Positions 43,101 to 52,832 of a DNA stretch of 64,000 nucleotides are shown here, piece after piece. The notes beneath the pieces are model-generated. The model saw only the letters and a program-made list of their open reading frames with translations. It searched no databases and had not been told where the DNA came from. The stretch lies in contig CACXMM010000010.1 of the NCBI GenBank assembly GCA_902768785.1, forward strand, positions 1 to 64,000, given 5' to 3'. Position 1 is the first letter of the stretch. Each line of letters begins with the position of its first letter. The position numbers were made by a program, and so were the translations under genes. Origin of the DNA: an uncultured Prevotellaceae bacterium. GTDB lineage: Bacteria; Bacteroidota; Bacteroidia; Bacteroidales; Bacteroidaceae.

Positions 43101-44203
43101 CACACATCACCGAGCTGGAGCAGAGGGAAACGGGTGGCACCTTCCCAAGAATAGGCGGCTCCGTTTTTCAATGTTCCCACCCATAGGGCGTCGTTCTCAT
43201 CGAACATCACACATTGTAACGTGTTGTCGGGCAATGATCCAGCTGTACCATCTTGTGTGAGACAAGTTGTGAGGTGATAGTCTTTGCTGATCATCAGCAG
43301 TCCGGAATGATCGGTGGCCAGCCACAGGTTCCCATCTTTATCTTCCTCAATATCTTTTACCTGCAAACGTCCACCAGTATAGGACATGCCATGGGCAGTG
43401 AGCCATTCAGTAACTGTTGAATACCATTTACCGGATGCCACCGTCTCTGAGGGCTCGAAAACAGCGGAAAGGCCATCAGCACTCACCCAATAACGTCCTG
43501 CATGATCCACGAACAGGAAATATTCACGGGGGGAAAGGGCTCCCATTCGTAATATGCCATCCTGCTGGACTGTATGACGACCTTGATGATTGGTCGTTTG
43601 GAAAAGAGTAATCAATCCGTCATCATCCACAACAGCCATCCCCTTAGGTGTTTCACAAATGGATGTCACCTCATGTCCTTGTCTGACACGTGGGAACAAC
43701 AACGCCTGTTTACCATCAGGAGCCAGACGGTAAAGACCTTTTCCACTAACAGCTATCCAAAGATTTTTCTGGGAATCAACATACACCCTATGTGGAACTC
43801 CCTCCATGCCTTTTGTCTTCATCCATTCTTCGGGATGCTGATCAAACGACTCTGAAATGGGATGAAATACACAATAGCCCATTGCTGTCTCCACCCAGAT
43901 GTTTCCTTCGAAATCCTCATAAAGACGATTCACGCAATCATTGATGATAGCCTGCATGTTGCCCGCATGAGCGTGGAACGTCTGGAATCGCACACCATCG
44001 AAACGGTTCAATCCCGACATTGTGCCAAGCCATACAAAACCACGGCTGTCTTTCATCATGCAGTTTACCTGCGAATTAGACAGTCCTTGCTGCAATCCGA
44101 TTGTGCGAAATAGTCTTTCCGTACCTGGCGTCTGTCCCCAAGCGACGACATATCCCACAACCAAAAGAGAAAGCATCAATAATAGTTGGCAGTTCCTTTT
44201 CAT
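40184..44203 (-). CDS. Hybrid two-component system sensor/regulator (HTCS)
   Basis: A 1339-residue one-protein signalling system. A signal peptide leads into two beta-propellers of 'two-component regulator' repeats (GLSNSQVNCMMKDSRGFVWLGT and similar, about residues 30-660), then a Y_Y_Y domain (about 690-770) and one membrane helix (SLWAIMLYVLLAGALLYYIYY). The cytoplasmic part has a HisKA domain with the phospho-His in NASHELRTPLTL (near 846), an HATPase domain (YGGSGVGLSMVKDYVEMHGG), a receiver with Asp in LILSDVMMPVIDG (near 1139) and a C-terminal AraC-type HTH. It would bind an imported oligosaccharide in the periplasm and activate the surrounding locus. It has its own promoter (44226-44233). 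Confidence 0.97.
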   Translation of the reverse strand: MKRNCQLLLMLSLLVVGYVVAWGQTPGTERLFRTIGLQQGLSNSQVNCMMKDSRGFVWLGTMSGLNRFDGVRFQTFHAHAGNMQAIINDCVNRLYEDFEGNIWVETAMGYCVFHPISESFDQHPEEWMKTKGMEGVPHRVYVDSQKNLWIAVSGKGLYRLAPDGKQALLFPRVRQGHEVTSICETPKGMAVVDDDGLITLFQTTNHQGRHTVQQDGILRMGALSPREYFLFVDHAGRYWVSADGLSAVFEPSETVASGKWYSTVTEWLTAHGMSYTGGRLQVKDIEEDKDGNLWLATDHSGLLMISKDYHLTTCLTQDGTAGSLPDNTLQCVMFDENDALWVGTLKNGAAYSWEGATRFPLLQLGDVCTLAEDRLGNIWCGTNDRGIVCYQPLTGTQRVYRRQDTGLGSDVVVSSLCAHDGTLWFGTFNGGLAHYADGHFQVYREKDGLSSDNIWALAENAEGHILIGTLGGGVQELDVKSGKLTTYNYQNARLASDYISSLCTDKKGNVLIGHSQNFSIMKAGTRKIENFEKTRDGQPFISPEVNQVMMDSRGLIWDATASGVNVYDPVTDQLMELSGMGCSVTEDLNHDIWIVSDIGLSQVKVSKQDGQWQLNVSTYDSLDGLQSRQFNYRSILVTQKGDILIGGQDGVNVVPHTQHQERQAPSKAMFSGLILFDHPLAVGEEYNGRVVLKEAINESRRLVLNYNEKDFTIQLAATSFVYPSRKQFLYRLKGFNDQWMRTTLDRSEVTYTNLSPGTYHLEVKVLDRYGNPYPEVSELEIVIRPPFYMSLWAIMLYVLLAGALLYYIYYRIMARQKAKFEIEQVKREAEQERKMDMMKMRFYTNASHELRTPLTLIISPLAHLIRKENDEEKKAQLSLVHRNAERLLTLVNDILDFRKLDANKMRLNLLTGDLVARLRDICHSFQQLQDHPVTLSFNSSEESLMMRYDDEKMTKVINNLLSNAFKFTKEGTIQVSLTRDEQNKQVLIRVSDTGIGISDADKQHIFERFYQADGHDAQPYGGSGVGLSMVKDYVEMHGGSVSVADNPGGGTVFTLVIPFTEEVKGQEPAVGPVAQDPVPMTGEEITPSTLPELLLVDDSDDFLEFMTSVLKDSYHIRVAHHGEEALARIEEKKPDLILSDVMMPVIDGVELCRRVKGNPETARIPFVMLTARMASEHKIEGLESGADDYITKPFDIDLLTLRMNNLLKWRNNGRKGKLELQVQEIEITSLDKKLVKEATTYVEENISNTDLSVETLSTAMNMSRVHLYKKLLSVTGNTPSEFIRLIRLRRAEQLLRKSQLSVSEVSYAVGFNNPRYFSKYFREMYELTPSQYKEKYEEK

Positions 44204-44225
44204 CTTTCTGAATAGTTGTATTTTG

Positions 44226-44233
44226 CAAAAGTA
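44226..44233 (-). promoter_or_regulatory. -7 box of the HTCS gene
   Basis: Minus strand TACTTTTG followed by CA. The same TACTTTTGCA variant precedes susC (52762-52769). Confidence 0.6.
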
Positions 44234-44357
44234 AGAAAAAAAAGGAAAAGCTACAACTTTTTGACGTTTTTATTGCATTTAAATAACAAGTTAGGAAATG
44301 TCAATCATAGGGATCACTGATGAAGATATTATGGATTGTCATAACGAGGGCAAAAGA

Positions 44358-44404
44358 AAGGAAGTCAGGTAGAACCTCCCAAGATAATTCCACCTGACTT
44401 CCTT
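44358..44404 (-). terminator. Terminator of the SusC-SusD-SGBP-GH5 operon
   Basis: AAGGAAGTCAGGT (44358-44370) pairs perfectly with ACCTGACTTCCTT (44392-44404) over a 21-nt loop, 26 nt after the GH5 stop. A T-rich stretch follows on the minus strand. Confidence 0.8.
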
Positions 44405-44429
44405 CTATCTTAAAGAGATGACTTGAGTA

Positions 44430-45890
44430 TTAATAATTCTCAAAGAGGGATGTAACGATATTATCCTCTGTCCATTCTAATTTCCTGCGATCCATCAGAC
44501 CCATCCACCAGAGGCCCGACGTTTCGTTTTCCTTGAACTTCTTTGCCATATAGGCAGCATATTTTACACGCTCATCAGGGTCTTTCTTCCCATCGATAGC
44601 ACCAAACTCTCCAAAGAAAGCGGGGATACCTAAATCACTGGAACGACGGATAACACGTTGGAACACATCATCTATCTCCTGTCGGCACTCATCGTTGAAA
44701 TACAAGATGCTCCACTCCCCATTATCGTTACAGAAGTTATACGGATCATATGAGTGGATGGACATCATGAGATGGTTAGCATGCACATCATTCGGTACCA
44801 CCAACTCGTTGAGCACAGTCTGTGTACTGGAAGCCGAATAGGGATTGATGATCAGGTTACGGTACTCATTGTTTCCACCTGTGGCACGCACGGCATCCAC
44901 GAAATCCTGATGGTACCGACGAATCGCCTCGTAACAAGGTGAACCTGCTGCTGGAGGAGTCCACCCATTATCGTTGTTCACATAGAGGATCTCGTTAAAT
45001 GATTCGAAAAGCAAGTGATCACCATAATCCCTAAAGGCCGTAGCTATCTGTGTCCACAGTTTTTTGTATCGCACACTGGCTGTAGGATAGACATCCATAT
45101 CAGCAATCAGCCAGGCTGTTCCTGCAGCACCTGTATCGTGCATCACATTAACGATGGCATAGCATCCGGCATTGAGTACCATATCCACGACTTCCTTCAC
45201 ACGGGCCATCCATTCGGCATCGACGTTCCCCTGCTCATCCATGTGGGGGAACCAGGTAACAGGAACACGGATTACCTTAAATCCACGTTCAGCAATGGCA
45301 TTGATGATAGTAGGAGTTGTGATCGGCTGTCCCCAAGAGGTCTCCCAATCAGAAGTTCTCGGTGTGCCACCCGCAGCCCAACGTTGCTCCCACCAGCCGT
45401 CACCTGAGGCACTAGTCGGATTGGAGTCGAGGGTATTACCTAAATTATAACCGAGTCCGAAGTTCTCCAAGGTAGCAAACGAACTGGGGAAGGTATCACC
45501 GGGATCTGTTCCCATACCATTCTGACGGATGGTCAGTGTACGGGTGGTACTACCCGCCTTGACAGTGAGGATGGCAGTACGTGCCTGATCGCCTGTATTC
45601 TTCTCCACCGACACCTTAATATATTGGATGCTATCACCGTCCACGAAGCCAGCATGATTGGAAATGGTACACCAACTCTCATCATCAAGTGAAGCGTCCC
45701 AGTCAGCATCGGAGAAGACACCCACCATCTTACTGGCGGCTCCCAGAGAGAACTCCAGTTCACTAATCTCCGCTCCATCTCTGAACAAGCGCATCTGCTT
45801 GGCATTGGTCTCGCTATCACTCTCACTGCAGCTCCAAGTCATCAGCCCCAGGAGCAGCAGGAGCATATAACTGATAATATTCTTTTTCAT
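44430..45890 (-). CDS. BACON-GH5 endo-beta-1,4-glucanase, probable endo-xyloglucanase (BoGH5A-like)
   Basis: A 486-residue lipoprotein (signal MKKNIISYMLLLLLGLMTWSC). A BACON domain covers about residues 35-125 (DADWDASLDDESWCTIS ... RTLTIRQNG), then a GH5 subfamily 4-like barrel: FGLGYNLGNTLDS, VIRVPVTWFPHM, the acid/base Glu in FESFNEILY (about 298), the substrate-binding SIHSYDPYNF and the nucleophile Glu in AFFGEFGA (about 426). This is the layout of the surface endo-xyloglucanase BoGH5A. It is the last gene of the susCD operon, 20 nt after the SGBP gene. An alternative ATG at 45902 would add four residues. Specificity is inferred from locus context. Confidence 0.94.
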   Translation of the reverse strand: MKKNIISYMLLLLLGLMTWSCSESDSETNAKQMRLFRDGAEISELEFSLGAASKMVGVFSDADWDASLDDESWCTISNHAGFVDGDSIQYIKVSVEKNTGDQARTAILTVKAGSTTRTLTIRQNGMGTDPGDTFPSSFATLENFGLGYNLGNTLDSNPTSASGDGWWEQRWAAGGTPRTSDWETSWGQPITTPTIINAIAERGFKVIRVPVTWFPHMDEQGNVDAEWMARVKEVVDMVLNAGCYAIVNVMHDTGAAGTAWLIADMDVYPTASVRYKKLWTQIATAFRDYGDHLLFESFNEILYVNNDNGWTPPAAGSPCYEAIRRYHQDFVDAVRATGGNNEYRNLIINPYSASSTQTVLNELVVPNDVHANHLMMSIHSYDPYNFCNDNGEWSILYFNDECRQEIDDVFQRVIRRSSDLGIPAFFGEFGAIDGKKDPDERVKYAAYMAKKFKENETSGLWWMGLMDRRKLEWTEDNIVTSLFENY

Positions 45891-45910
45891 AATCACATTC
45901 ATTTTGAATC

Positions 45911-47563
45911 TTACTTCTTGTGGTAGATAATACGTACATTGTCGAAGCAAACATCGATCTTTCCCTTAGGTGTACCCTGATTGATCGACTGGTAGCGGAA
46001 CTGACTCAGTCCTGTATTCACGATCTCAGCATAAGTCTTGCCGGCATAGCAGGCAAACTTACTAAGCGGCAAAACACTACGATACCACTGTCCCACGGGA
46101 GCTTTTCCGTTGATATCGGCCAGAACCAGTCCATCAAACAGGGCTGTGGTAGGATATTCTCCCCATTCAGTCATCTGGTCATAGATATTCTCAGAACCGT
46201 CATGAGGTTGAACCATGTAACGGATATAGCCTGTATAAGTAAAATAGCCATCAGCATCCATCTGATTATAATCCGATTCATTATTGAACACTTCCACGGC
46301 CAGATAGACCTCATCGGCGGTGGCATCAGCAGGAATCACATCGAAGCTGGGCAAGGCGAACTTGTTCTCACCCCAGTCCTTACGGAAGTAAACCATGGTA
46401 CCCCACCACTGCTGACCTTCCGACTCCACAGAGATACGGGCATATTTTCCGTCACTGGTGTAAGGAGCATCCACACCATTAGCCGTCTCAAAAAGGGCAT
46501 TGGGTCCCCATCCATTGTCAATGGCACGGTCATCGTCAAAGCCTGTCAATAGAGAAGAGTAGTCATAGAAACGTGCTGTAGCCGTTCCACCACCGGTCGT
46601 GATCTTCACAACCGGATCACCACCTTCCGTGGGTTTCATATACGATTTGAAAACCAGTTCAATCTGGTCCTCAGAATCAGCAATGGTATAGTCTGCAGGA
46701 TCGATCACCTTATTCCCAATCTTCAGTTCATCCACCTGAACGAAGTCAGTTCCATAAATGACTAAGGTCTCACCTGGTACCGGCATGTCTGTACTCACAT
46801 CAGTAATCGTAGGAGCTGGAAGATTGAGGGTGAACGGATAATACACATTACCTGAAGCACACTGGAACACCAGCGTTCCTTCTGTGTATGACATCTGAGG
46901 AATAGTGAACTTCAACTCTGATGAAGTAACAAACGATGTCCCCGTACTGGCATGATGATCTTTCTTGGTAGTCTGGTACTGCGTGACATCCACCTGATGA
47001 CCGCCCACCTCCTCCGACCCGGAGGCAAAGATTTCATCAACCGTAAGATCAGTCATGTAGATACGTTCGATATCCACCAGATTCTCACCTGTAACGGTTA
47101 CGATATCACCAGCAGAACGCGGATAACGGGCTGTGACACGTGACACAGAAGGATAAGGAGCCGTAATCTTAAAAGCATAGGTTGCCGTTCCGTGATTGGT
47201 CTCCACGCGGATTTCATCTTTCAGACTGCTGTTGAAAGCCGTCAGTTCAAAACCACTTCCTTCCGATGGGATTTGGATGATAATACTATGGTCAGTGTTC
47301 ATCGTGGGATTGAACCATATTTGCTGGTCATTGACAAACACCTTCATAGCATGACTCAGGTTCTCGCCCCTGACAGCTAAGAGAGATCCTGTACCTGCCT
47401 TTGTGTATTCTATTTGGTTATTCGGATCAGTGTTCGTAACCGAAGTGATCCGAGGTGTGCCGCCAGAATCGTCATCGTTACATGCAGTAACGGTGAACAA
47501 CAATGCTGCAAGAGAAAGGTAGAGCAGCACACTCGTCTTGAAATGATACTTATATTGTTTCAT
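45911..47563 (-). CDS. Surface glycan-binding lipoprotein with IPT/TIG domains (SGBP-B-like)
   Basis: A 550-residue lipoprotein (signal HFKTSVLLYLSLAALLFTVTAC). Three Ig-like IPT/TIG domains follow (starting PRITSVTNTDPNNQ, YPSVSRVTARYPRSAG and APTITDVSTDMPVPG), then a C-terminal domain from about residue 320 rich in Trp and Tyr (GWGPNALFETANGVD, QQWWGTMVYFRKDWGENKF), matching the xyloglucan-binding domain of SGBP-B from B. ovatus. It would hold polysaccharide at the cell surface beside SusCD. The frame opens at 47593, but ATG 47563 gives the proper lipoprotein signal. It lies 36 nt after susD. Confidence 0.92.
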   Translation of the reverse strand: MKQYKYHFKTSVLLYLSLAALLFTVTACNDDDSGGTPRITSVTNTDPNNQIEYTKAGTGSLLAVRGENLSHAMKVFVNDQQIWFNPTMNTDHSIIIQIPSEGSGFELTAFNSSLKDEIRVETNHGTATYAFKITAPYPSVSRVTARYPRSAGDIVTVTGENLVDIERIYMTDLTVDEIFASGSEEVGGHQVDVTQYQTTKKDHHASTGTSFVTSSELKFTIPQMSYTEGTLVFQCASGNVYYPFTLNLPAPTITDVSTDMPVPGETLVIYGTDFVQVDELKIGNKVIDPADYTIADSEDQIELVFKSYMKPTEGGDPVVKITTGGGTATARFYDYSSLLTGFDDDRAIDNGWGPNALFETANGVDAPYTSDGKYARISVESEGQQWWGTMVYFRKDWGENKFALPSFDVIPADATADEVYLAVEVFNNESDYNQMDADGYFTYTGYIRYMVQPHDGSENIYDQMTEWGEYPTTALFDGLVLADINGKAPVGQWYRSVLPLSKFACYAGKTYAEIVNTGLSQFRYQSINQGTPKGKIDVCFDNVRIIYHKK

Positions 47564-47599
47564 CTTTGTTTTCTGTTTAACTAAATGATTCATGATGCA

Positions 47600-49474
47600 T
47601 TACTCATTACCGAAGTTATACTCCTCGGCCGGCATATTGAAATACGGATTCTGGAGCACATCACCCTCAGGATAAGGCATAAAGATATTCTCCTCAGTGA
47701 GTTTAATAGGCAATACACCTGTAGTGTTCAAGGCATCCTTCCAGAGATCATAGGTGTAGCCATGCTCCTTATCTTGAAGGACCCCGCCTACCTCGACAAT
47801 CGGATTGTCGTCGCTCACACCGATACCATTCTTACGACGAACCACTCTACCATCGTTATATCGCTCGGCATCACTCCAGTAGGATGTCTGGATCTCACCA
47901 TTCTCATCCCATGAAGTTCCATGATACCACGTACCATCACCAGGAGGTACAACACGATAGCTCAAGGTCTTGTCTGGATTCAGAATCACATCACCGCTAT
48001 TCATCATGAAACCACGGAACTGTTTCTCATTGAAGAATCTCAGCATATACTGAGGCTTCCAGCGATACCAGGTGACCATATCGAACCAGTTCACGAACTC
48101 CATACAGAACTCGATGCGGCGCTCACGGATCAAATCCTCAAAGGTGAAGGACGACAGAGGATCCAGTTTTGCACGGATACGTACAGTATTGATAGCAGCC
48201 AGAGCCTCAGCATTGGTGGTTGATTCGTTGTTACCCAGCAGAGCCTCAGCCTTCGTCAGGAACACATCTGCAAATCGCAGCATATACGTATTGAACGGAT
48301 CGCGCTGCTGAGCAAGTTTTCCATTACAGTCGTTCTTGTCACCAATGACACCTTTCTTCACCTGCATCCAGTTCTTATCATAGGTATAGCCCCCCTTGTC
48401 TTTGAGGATATAATCATAGTTTCTGCCTGGGGTGAAGAAGGTTGCACGTAAGCGGAACGAGTCTTTGGGTTCCTTGTTATACAACTCAATCATATCCACC
48501 GAGGCATGGAGAGAGCCACCCCATACGCCTACATCGCAGACATCCGACCATGCCAGGTCAGAGATATGGGTGTTGACCTCACCCCAGTTTCCTGACAGCG
48601 GATCAGCCCAACGCAAAGCCAAGAGGGTTTCTTTGTTGTTGTCAGTATAGCAGGCATTGTTCTCCACTTTGAACAAATCCTCGTAATTGTCGAGCAACTG
48701 GTACTGTCCGCAGTTAATCACCTCATTGCACAGAGCCACAACCCGATCGAGTGTTGCCTGGTCACGGCTGCCACCTTTGTTCCAACCACTCTGCGCCAAC
48801 AATGCTTTAGCCAAATATGCCTTGGCCACATAACGAGACGGATGGTTAGCTGTTGTAGCTTTCTCTGGCAACAACTCAGAGGCATCCTCGAAGTCACGCA
48901 CCACGAACTTCAGTACACTCTCCTCGGTATTCAACGGTAAGGTGGGATGCTTCGCAGCCTCATCGTTATCCTCATAGAGAATTACCTCACCCCATCCACG
49001 GAGCAAATAGAAATAGGCAAGTCCACGCATCAGACGGGCCTCTCCGTTGATCTGGTTCATGATATCCTGGTTGGCACCTTCCTTGGCATTGCGTTCCACA
49101 CTCTTGATAATGGAGTTGGCAGCAGTCACCACATTATAAAAAGAGCTCCAAGCCTGAGCAAGCTCTGTGGTAAGACCCGTGATCTGGAATCGGGCGAACT
49201 CACCATTCAGGTAAGGACTCCATCCATCGTTGGCACGGAAGGATCCGATACCGATGATGGCGCGCTGGTTATAGTCGAACCACGCATTGTTGTATAGGGG
49301 TTCCAACATCCTCAGCATGGCTGTCTCATCAATATCGTCAGCGCCATAGAAAGTATCTTCGGTATATTGATGCTGCGGCAGGCGCTCCAGATAATCCTCG
49401 CCGCAACCACTCACCACAAAGGCAAGGGCGACGAGTGCGGAAGCCACGAATATATTCAATCTATTCTTTTTCAT
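47600..49474 (-). CDS. SusD/RagB family nutrient-binding outer-membrane lipoprotein
   Basis: A 624-residue SusD homologue: lipoprotein signal NIFVASALVALAFVVSGC, then the N-terminal TPR-like part (YLERLPQHQYTEDTFYGADDIDETAMLRMLEPLYNNAW; NGEARLMRGLAYFYLLRGWGEV) and the C-terminal half with RERRIEFCMEFVNWFDMVTWYRW, the conserved 'R-R-x-E' region. It caps the SusC transporter and delivers oligosaccharides to it. It lies 19 nt downstream of susC in the same operon. Its role as a xyloglucan binder is inferred from the locus. Confidence 0.97.
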   Translation of the reverse strand: MKKNRLNIFVASALVALAFVVSGCGEDYLERLPQHQYTEDTFYGADDIDETAMLRMLEPLYNNAWFDYNQRAIIGIGSFRANDGWSPYLNGEFARFQITGLTTELAQAWSSFYNVVTAANSIIKSVERNAKEGANQDIMNQINGEARLMRGLAYFYLLRGWGEVILYEDNDEAAKHPTLPLNTEESVLKFVVRDFEDASELLPEKATTANHPSRYVAKAYLAKALLAQSGWNKGGSRDQATLDRVVALCNEVINCGQYQLLDNYEDLFKVENNACYTDNNKETLLALRWADPLSGNWGEVNTHISDLAWSDVCDVGVWGGSLHASVDMIELYNKEPKDSFRLRATFFTPGRNYDYILKDKGGYTYDKNWMQVKKGVIGDKNDCNGKLAQQRDPFNTYMLRFADVFLTKAEALLGNNESTTNAEALAAINTVRIRAKLDPLSSFTFEDLIRERRIEFCMEFVNWFDMVTWYRWKPQYMLRFFNEKQFRGFMMNSGDVILNPDKTLSYRVVPPGDGTWYHGTSWDENGEIQTSYWSDAERYNDGRVVRRKNGIGVSDDNPIVEVGGVLQDKEHGYTYDLWKDALNTTGVLPIKLTEENIFMPYPEGDVLQNPYFNMPAEEYNFGNE

Positions 49475-49493
49475 ATCCTATATATATTATGTA

Positions 49494-52400
49494 TTAGAAA
49501 CTAACTTTCAATCCCACATTGAATATGCGCTGAGAAGGATAACGATAGTTATCGATGCCTTGTTTGATCACGCTCTGTCCAATGGATCCCAATTCCGGAT
49601 CATAGCCTTTGTACTTCGTGATAGTGAAAAGGTTCTGAGCATTGACATAGAGCTGTGCCCAGTCGAGTCGCATCCTCAACAGCCATGCCTTAGGGACGTT
49701 CCACGCCAGTGACAATGTCTTCAGACGGATGTAAGAAGCATCCTCAATGAAGCGGCTGCTCGGACGGTTGTTTTTGTTTGCGTCGTACTGGTTCACACGC
49801 TGTACCTTCGCTGTACTGGCATTAGAAATAAAGACGTTACTGATGTCGGTGGTGGAACCCTCCGTGTCATGAAGCTCGATGCGAGCATAGTCAAAGACAT
49901 CTTTCATGCGGTTACCCCAGCTACCAGGGTTGGTAAACGACTGGCGGATATAGTTATACGCATCGTTGCCCACGCTTCCATTGAGGAAGAAAGAAAGCTC
50001 GAAGTCCCTCCATGTGATCACATTGTTGATACCGAACGTGAACTTGGGGTTCGGGTCACCGATATATTTACGGTCTGCTTCAGTGATCAAGCCGTCTTTG
50101 TTCACATCCTCAAAGATGAAGTCTCCCACCCAAATACGGTCTGGAGAAATCGGCTGCAACTCGGTAGTACCATCGATGACAGGTCGTGCCACTGGAACAC
50201 GACCGCCATTCTCATCAAGAATGAACTCACCAAGTTTATTCTTCTGATAGAAATCATCCTCACAGGTAAACATACCGATAACATTATAACCGTAGAAGCG
50301 ACCTACTGGTCCTCCGATGTTCGTCCATGTCAGCAAGTCCTGATCGATTTGTCCTGGCAGAGCACCCGATTCAGAATTCAAGCTCTTCAGTTTGTTTTTG
50401 TTGAAAGAGAGCGTAATACCCGTGCGCCACTGGAATCTCTTCTTGGAGATATTCACCGTGTTCAAAGTGAACTCGATACCCTTGTTCTGCATGGAACCGG
50501 TATTCTCCCAAGCAGGACTCATACCATTGTCAGACTTCAGGTAATTCGGAAGGATTGCTTCCAACAACAGGTCATCGGTATTCTTCAGATAAGCATCCAC
50601 AATGAATTCGATGCGATTATTCAAAAATGAGAGGTCAAGACCGACGTTCCACGACTTCGTTGACTCCCATGTCAGGTTCTCATTGGGATAGTTAGCTGGG
50701 AGATAGGCAGTACCCGTAGCCGTCGTCACATTCTTCATTCTCACGCCATAAGCATAGTCGGCAGCATTCTGGTTACCTACCAATCCCCAGCCCAGACGGA
50801 GTTTCGCATTGTTCAGCCATGTAAGCTTCTTCATGAATGGCTCCTGACTAATACGCCAGGCAAAGGCAGCAGAGGGGAACGTACCCCATTTGTGTCCTTT
50901 AGCAAACTTGGAAGAGCCGTCGGCACGTATCGTACCTGTAATTAAGTATCGGTCAAGGAGATTATAGTTCAAACGACCATAGTACGATTCGATGGCCCAG
51001 TCAGCACCCTGTTCGCTGTTCGTTGCCGTAGAGGCATCACCCACGGCAATACTCTTGATGGAACTGGAGATGTATCCCTTTCGTCCCATGGAACCCTGAT
51101 ACCACTCACCATCCTGTGACTCATGACCCGCCATGATAGATACATGATTTCCTTTGAAGGGTTCAAACTCATAGGTTGCATATTGCTTGAAAGAGTTGTA
51201 CTTGTTGGTACTGTTACCATGAGTAAGCTGTGACTCTATCTTTCGCTGTGCTGTAGAATACTCAGGAACGAAATAGAAAGAGCGCCCCCATCCACGGTTT
51301 CCACCATATTCAACACGAATGGTCAAGCCCTTGAGGGGAGTGATGTTCGCATAGAAATTATAGTCGAGTGACTGGTCTTTGCGCCAGTTATCCTTCATCT
51401 CTGCCTCAAACAGAGGATTCGAGTTATAGTTATACTCCAAGTTCCCACCGAAATCATAACTGCCATCGGGGTTATGGGCAGCCATGTCGGGCAGACCTGT
51501 CAGGGCATTGTAGATCACACTGAACTCATCAAAAGAGGTGTTCTGGTGAGTCGAGGCATAGGAGATATTCGTTCCCACATTCAGCCACTTGTTGATCTCC
51601 GTATCGAAATTAGCACGGAATGTGGCACGTTCGAAGGAGGAGCCCACGGCGATACCGTCTTGATCCAGATAACCGCCGGAGATAGAATAGTGCATATTCT
51701 GTGTTCCTCCATTGATATTCAACTGATGGTTATGCATGAATGCTGTACGGAACAGCTCATCCTGCCAGTTGGTACCGTCTGTTAACAAGTCCTGGTTCAG
51801 GTACTGCTGCTGTGTTCCCCATCCAAAGATCTGTGCACGGGTATTATAATAATCGGCATACTCATGAAGATTCATCACCTCCAACTGCTTGGGAAGTGTC
51901 TGCCATCCCATGTAGCCCTCGTAGGTAACCTTCGGTTTACCTTCCTGACCACGTTTTGTCGTAATCAACACCACACCGTTCGAAGCACGTGAGCCATAGA
52001 TAGCCGTAGCCGAAGCATCTTTCAACACTTCGATAGAAGTAATATCCGACGGGTTGATGGTACTCATCACCGATGTATTGCCACTTGCCTGTCCAGACAT
52101 CGCGATACCATCCACCACATACAACGGTTCATTACCACCATTCAAGGAGTTGATACCACGGATCTGTACGGAGATACCACCACCAGGAGCACCCGAATTC
52201 TGCGTTACCTGAACACCAGCGATACGTCCTTGCATGGCCTGTTCCACCGAGGTGTTCACACCTTGTTTGATCTGTTCCTCATTGATGGATGATACCGAAC
52301 CGGTAAGGTCGGAACGTTTCATGACACCGTAACCTACCACCACCACTTCGTCCATCACCTGCGAGTCCTCAGAGAGTTGTACATTGATAACGCCCGCTCT

Positions 52401-52688
52401 GGTTACCCTAATGGTCTGCGTTTTATAACCTACATACGAAATCTCCAGGTTCTTACCCACCTTTGCAGTAATCTGGTAATTACCCGAGACATCCGAGATA
52501 GCTCCCGATGAAGAGCCTTGTACCTTCACAGTTGCTCCGATGATCTCGTCACCTGTCATGGCATCCGTGATAGTACCCGTCACCTTCACATCCTGCGCCA
52601 TGGCAGAAAGTGGAATCATGAAAAGCAGCAACAAAGCCCATCGGCAAAACGCACTGCCCTTACATGTCTTTAGAAAAGTTTTTCTCAT
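49494..52688 (-). CDS. SusC/RagA family TonB-dependent outer-membrane transporter
   Basis: A 1064-residue transporter with a signal peptide ending PLSAMAQ, a carboxypeptidase-regulatory-like domain (VKVTGTITDAMTGDEIIGATVKVQG ... ISYVGYKTQTI), the plug domain (VVVVGYGVMKRSDLTGSVSSI; RIAGVQVTQNSGAPGGGISVQIRGINSL; PLYVVDGI) and a 22-strand barrel ending in the aromatic VGLKVSF. It imports oligosaccharides using TonB energy. The frame opens at 52736, but ATG 52688 gives the normal start and lies about 70 nt after the promoter box at 52762-52769. It is the first gene of the four-gene susC-susD-SGBP-GH5 operon. Confidence 0.98.
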   Translation of the reverse strand: MRKTFLKTCKGSAFCRWALLLLFMIPLSAMAQDVKVTGTITDAMTGDEIIGATVKVQGSSSGAISDVSGNYQITAKVGKNLEISYVGYKTQTIRVTRAGVINVQLSEDSQVMDEVVVVGYGVMKRSDLTGSVSSINEEQIKQGVNTSVEQAMQGRIAGVQVTQNSGAPGGGISVQIRGINSLNGGNEPLYVVDGIAMSGQASGNTSVMSTINPSDITSIEVLKDASATAIYGSRASNGVVLITTKRGQEGKPKVTYEGYMGWQTLPKQLEVMNLHEYADYYNTRAQIFGWGTQQQYLNQDLLTDGTNWQDELFRTAFMHNHQLNINGGTQNMHYSISGGYLDQDGIAVGSSFERATFRANFDTEINKWLNVGTNISYASTHQNTSFDEFSVIYNALTGLPDMAAHNPDGSYDFGGNLEYNYNSNPLFEAEMKDNWRKDQSLDYNFYANITPLKGLTIRVEYGGNRGWGRSFYFVPEYSTAQRKIESQLTHGNSTNKYNSFKQYATYEFEPFKGNHVSIMAGHESQDGEWYQGSMGRKGYISSSIKSIAVGDASTATNSEQGADWAIESYYGRLNYNLLDRYLITGTIRADGSSKFAKGHKWGTFPSAAFAWRISQEPFMKKLTWLNNAKLRLGWGLVGNQNAADYAYGVRMKNVTTATGTAYLPANYPNENLTWESTKSWNVGLDLSFLNNRIEFIVDAYLKNTDDLLLEAILPNYLKSDNGMSPAWENTGSMQNKGIEFTLNTVNISKKRFQWRTGITLSFNKNKLKSLNSESGALPGQIDQDLLTWTNIGGPVGRFYGYNVIGMFTCEDDFYQKNKLGEFILDENGGRVPVARPVIDGTTELQPISPDRIWVGDFIFEDVNKDGLITEADRKYIGDPNPKFTFGINNVITWRDFELSFFLNGSVGNDAYNYIRQSFTNPGSWGNRMKDVFDYARIELHDTEGSTTDISNVFISNASTAKVQRVNQYDANKNNRPSSRFIEDASYIRLKTLSLAWNVPKAWLLRMRLDWAQLYVNAQNLFTITKYKGYDPELGSIGQSVIKQGIDNYRYPSQRIFNVGLKVSF

Positions 52689-52761
52689 AGATACGTTTAA
52701 TGTTATTTTGTTAATAGATATTAGCAAATGGCACACATCAAGTGCTTATGTTTTGATGGTG

Positions 52762-52769
52762 CAAAAGTA
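52762..52769 (-). promoter_or_regulatory. -7 box of the susCD operon
   Basis: Minus strand TACTTTTG followed by CACC. A TTAAACGTAT sequence resembling half of the LacI operator at 53921-53936 lies in the leader at about 52691-52702. Confidence 0.6.
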
Positions 52770-52832
52770 ATAAAAAAAAATGAAAAGTCTTACAACATTT
52801 GTTATCAAATGATGTATAAAATGTTCAGAGCA